A DNA stretch of 8,457 nucleotides. Origin: an uncultured Corynebacterium sp. Lineage in GTDB: Bacteria > Actinomycetota > Actinomycetes > Mycobacteriales > Mycobacteriaceae. Positions 7,318 through 8,457 of the stretch are shown in pieces (within the stretch, counting starts at the first letter, position 1; each line of letters begins with the position of its first letter). The notes beneath the pieces are model-generated. The model saw nothing but the letters and a program-made list of their open reading frames with translations. It was not told where the DNA came from and did no database searches. Both the position numbers and the translations under genes were made by a program. Location of the stretch: the NCBI GenBank assembly GCA_945631445.1, contig CALZCR010000046.1, positions 1-8,457 of the forward strand. The letters are read 5' to 3'.

Positions 7318-7323
7318 TACGCT
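7318..7323 (+). promoter_or_regulatory. Possible -10 box for tesB
   Basis: TACGCT fits TAnnnT and would start a transcript near 7330, leaving a short leader that holds the ribosome-binding site GAGGGAG (7353-7359). The -35 position (about 7295-7300, GACCTG) is weak. It lies about 35 bases from the divergent GT87 -10 box, so the two promoters share one compact control region. Confidence 0.4.
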
Positions 7324-7334
7324 GGGAACGCAGT

Positions 7335-7348
7335 GAAATACGTATCTC
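7335..7348. promoter_or_regulatory. Near-palindrome between the tesB promoter and its ribosome-binding site
   Basis: GAaATACGTATcTC has a perfect 8-bp core, ATACGTAT (7338-7345), and matching GA/TC flanks with one mismatched pair. It is an AT-rich patch in GC-rich surroundings, just after the predicted tesB start of transcription. That is a usual place for a repressor operator. I cannot name a regulator. Confidence 0.3.
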
Positions 7349-7367
7349 GTCTGAGGGAGTTGAGCGC

Positions 7368-8195
7368 GTGAGCGATATTCGGGAAGTTCTGGACTTGGAG
7401 GCCGTCGACGCCGACATCTTCCGGGGGCGGGCCGTGCCATCCAAACACAAGCGGACCTTCGGCGGCCAGGTCGCGGCGCAGGCGCTCGTCGCCGCGACGA
7501 AGACCGTCTCCGCCGACAAACAGGTCCACTCGCTGCACGGCTACTTCATCCGGGGAGGCAAGTCCGCCGAGCCGACGGTCTTTCTCGTCGACCGGCTCCG
7601 GGATGGACGCAGCTTCGCCACCCGCCAGGTCCGGGCCGTGCAAAACGGCGAGACCATCTTCAGCATGCAGGCCAGTTTCCACGTCCCCGACGACGTCGGC
7701 CCCGAACACGCCGACCGCATGCGCGACGTCCCCGCGCCGGAAGAAGTGGTCGGCGAACGGGCCTTGCCTCGTCCCGGCACCCGCGCGTTGCTCGACGACT
7801 GGGTCGACTGGGACGTCCGCGTCATCGACCCGGCCTACTACGAGAAAAACCCCTACACCGCCAGCCAGCAGATGGTCTGGTTCCGTTCTACTAAGACGCT
7901 GCCCGACGACGACACCTTCCACGTCTGCACGCTGGCCTACATGTCGGACATGACGCTGCTGTATTCCGCCCTGGTCCCGCACCCGGAGCACCAGGTGCAG
8001 ATGGCCAGCCTGGACCACGCCATGTGGTTCCTGCGCCCCTTCCGCGCCGACGAGTGGTTGCTCTACGACCAGATCTCCCCGTCCGCCGCCGGGGGCAGGG
8101 GACTGACCCACGGGCGCATCTTTAACCGCGACGGAGACCTCGTGGCGGTCGTCATCCAGGAAGGCTTGACCAGGACACTGGATCCCGAAAAATAA
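7368..8195 (+). CDS. tesB: Acyl-CoA thioesterase II (TesB family)
   Basis: Double-hotdog thioesterase of 275 residues that hydrolyses acyl-CoA to free fatty acid and CoA in the cytosol. The N-terminal hotdog has FGGQVAAQAL, SLHGYFIRGG and RDGRSFATRQVRAVQ. The C-terminal hotdog has LAYMSDMTLL and SLDHAMWFLRPF. The catalytic set aligns with E. coli TesB D204, T228 and Q278 as D194, S214 and Q264. The Thr is replaced by Ser, which keeps the hydroxyl, and a four-residue gap lies between the first two positions. The start is GTG 7368, 8 bases after GAGGGAG; an upstream in-frame extension to 7197 would overlap the divergent gene and has no family resemblance. It matches mycobacterial TesB2 (Rv2605c) in position. 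Likely roles are fatty-acid or acyl-CoA homeostasis; chain-length preference is unknown. Confidence 0.95.
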   Translation: MSDIREVLDLEAVDADIFRGRAVPSKHKRTFGGQVAAQALVAATKTVSADKQVHSLHGYFIRGGKSAEPTVFLVDRLRDGRSFATRQVRAVQNGETIFSMQASFHVPDDVGPEHADRMRDVPAPEEVVGERALPRPGTRALLDDWVDWDVRVIDPAYYEKNPYTASQQMVWFRSTKTLPDDDTFHVCTLAYMSDMTLLYSALVPHPEHQVQMASLDHAMWFLRPFRADEWLLYDQISPSAAGGRGLTHGRIFNRDGDLVAVVIQEGLTRTLDPEK

Positions 8196-8214
8196 AACGG
8201 GTTGCGACGGTGCG

Positions 8215-8220
8215 TATACT
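8215..8220 (+). promoter_or_regulatory. Probable -10 box for the yebC gene
   Basis: TATACT is one base from the TATAAT consensus and is the strongest -10 in the window. No clear -35 is present at 17 bases (ATAAAA, 8192-8197). Transcription would start near 8227, leaving a leader of about 85 bases. It suggests that the yebC gene, and any genes after it, have a promoter separate from tesB. Confidence 0.5.
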
Positions 8221-8250
8221 GGTTAAAGCTCACACACCAGGTGACGCGCT

Positions 8251-8274
8251 ACTCCTCCAGCCCTGGAGTCGAGT
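8251..8274 (+). other. Hairpin in the yebC leader
   Basis: ACTC CTCCAG (8251-8260) can pair with CTGGAG (8263-8268) and GAGT (8271-8274), with TC (8269-8270) bulged out. The innermost pair would open to give a small loop. No T-run follows, so it is not an intrinsic terminator. It sits about 30 bases before the ribosome-binding site AGGGG (8303-8307). A second, weaker stem GCGGT/ACCGC lies at 8277-8291. Confidence 0.3.
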
Positions 8275-8311
8275 CGGCGGTAATTGACCGCGAAAGCGAG
8301 AAAGGGGCGAC

Positions 8312-8457
8312 ATGGCAGGCCACTCAAAGTGGGCGACCACGAAGCACAAGAAGGCTGCGAACGACGCGAAGCGCAGCAAGGAATGGGCCAAGGCGATCAA
8401 GAACATCGAGGTCGCGGCCCGCATGGGCGGCGGCGACCCCGCCGGCAACCCGACCTT
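8312..8457 (+). CDS. yebC: YebC/PmpR-family protein, N-terminal part
   Basis: The first 48 codons are present and the window ends inside codon 49. [15 protein letters not shown] and [15 protein letters not shown] are hallmarks of the YebC (TACO1) family. Members were first annotated as transcriptional regulators. More recent work links some of them to relieving ribosome stalling at proline-rich stretches. ATG 8312 follows AGGGG (8303-8307). Residues 22-25 read SKEW where many homologs have GK followed by an aromatic-containing pair; this is a mild departure. In related genomes ruvC, ruvA and ruvB follow, but they lie outside this window. Confidence 0.95.
   Translation, partial: MAGHSKWATTKHKKAANDAKRSKEWAKAIKNIEVAARMGGGDPAGNPT

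Noticed and set aside
7197..7367. Upstream in-frame extension of TesB by 57 residues
   Set aside because: It would overlap the divergent GT87 gene and its promoter. GTG 7368 has an excellent ribosome-binding site and gives the normal family length.
7271..7519. N-terminal extension of the GT87 protein by 83 residues
   Set aside because: The extra part is Ser/Thr/Arg-rich, lies antisense to the start of tesB and its promoter, and resembles nothing. The ATG at 7270 leads straight into the first membrane helix and has a matching -10 box.
8184..8201. CCCG/CGGG inverted repeat around the tesB stop as a terminator
   Set aside because: Only four base pairs with a ten-base A-rich loop and no downstream T-run. 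Too weak to call an intrinsic terminator.

Overview
This is a high-GC, gene-dense chromosomal segment from a mycolic-acid-lineage actinobacterium, most likely a Corynebacterium. The gene order matches the conserved actinobacterial phosphatidylinositol mannoside (PIM) locus, known in Mycobacterium tuberculosis as Rv2614c (thrS), Rv2613c (HIT), Rv2612c (pgsA1), Rv2611c (patA), Rv2610c (pimA), Rv2609c, then tesB2 and the YebC gene. The protein motifs agree with that assignment gene by gene. Genus-level placement is inference from gene order and protein similarity recalled from memory.

Region 1 (1-201) is a non-coding leader with several possible RNA hairpins and a possible -10 element. Region 2 (202-6069, + strand) is one compact run of six genes: threonyl-tRNA synthetase, a HIT-family dinucleoside polyphosphate hydrolase/phosphorylase, phosphatidylinositol phosphate synthase (PgsA), PIM acyltransferase (PatA), PIM mannosyltransferase (PimA) and a small single-pass membrane protein of unknown function. 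Most junctions overlap or are within 10 bases, so co-transcription and translational coupling are very likely. PgsA makes phosphatidylinositol phosphate, which becomes phosphatidylinositol after dephosphorylation. PimA adds the first mannose and PatA acylates it. These are the first committed steps to PIMs, lipomannan and lipoarabinomannan at the inner face of the plasma membrane.

Region 3 (6056-7270, - strand) is a polytopic membrane protein of the GT87/DUF2029 type, a likely polyprenyl-phosphate-mannose-dependent mannosyltransferase. It converges on the small membrane protein gene and its 3' end overlaps that gene by 14 bases. Region 4 (7271-7367) is a short divergent promoter region with a likely leaderless promoter for the GT87 gene and a promoter plus strong ribosome-binding site for tesB. 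Region 5 (7368-8457) holds tesB (acyl-CoA thioesterase II), a 116-base intergenic leader with its own -10-like box and hairpin, and the first 48 codons of a YebC/PmpR-family protein cut by the window edge.

Nothing looks like a mobile element, CRISPR array, tRNA or rRNA. The region is mostly conserved core genome. The parts with the most room for new biology are the unknown small membrane protein inside the PIM operon, the convergent GT87 protein, and the untested leader and operator-like sequences.
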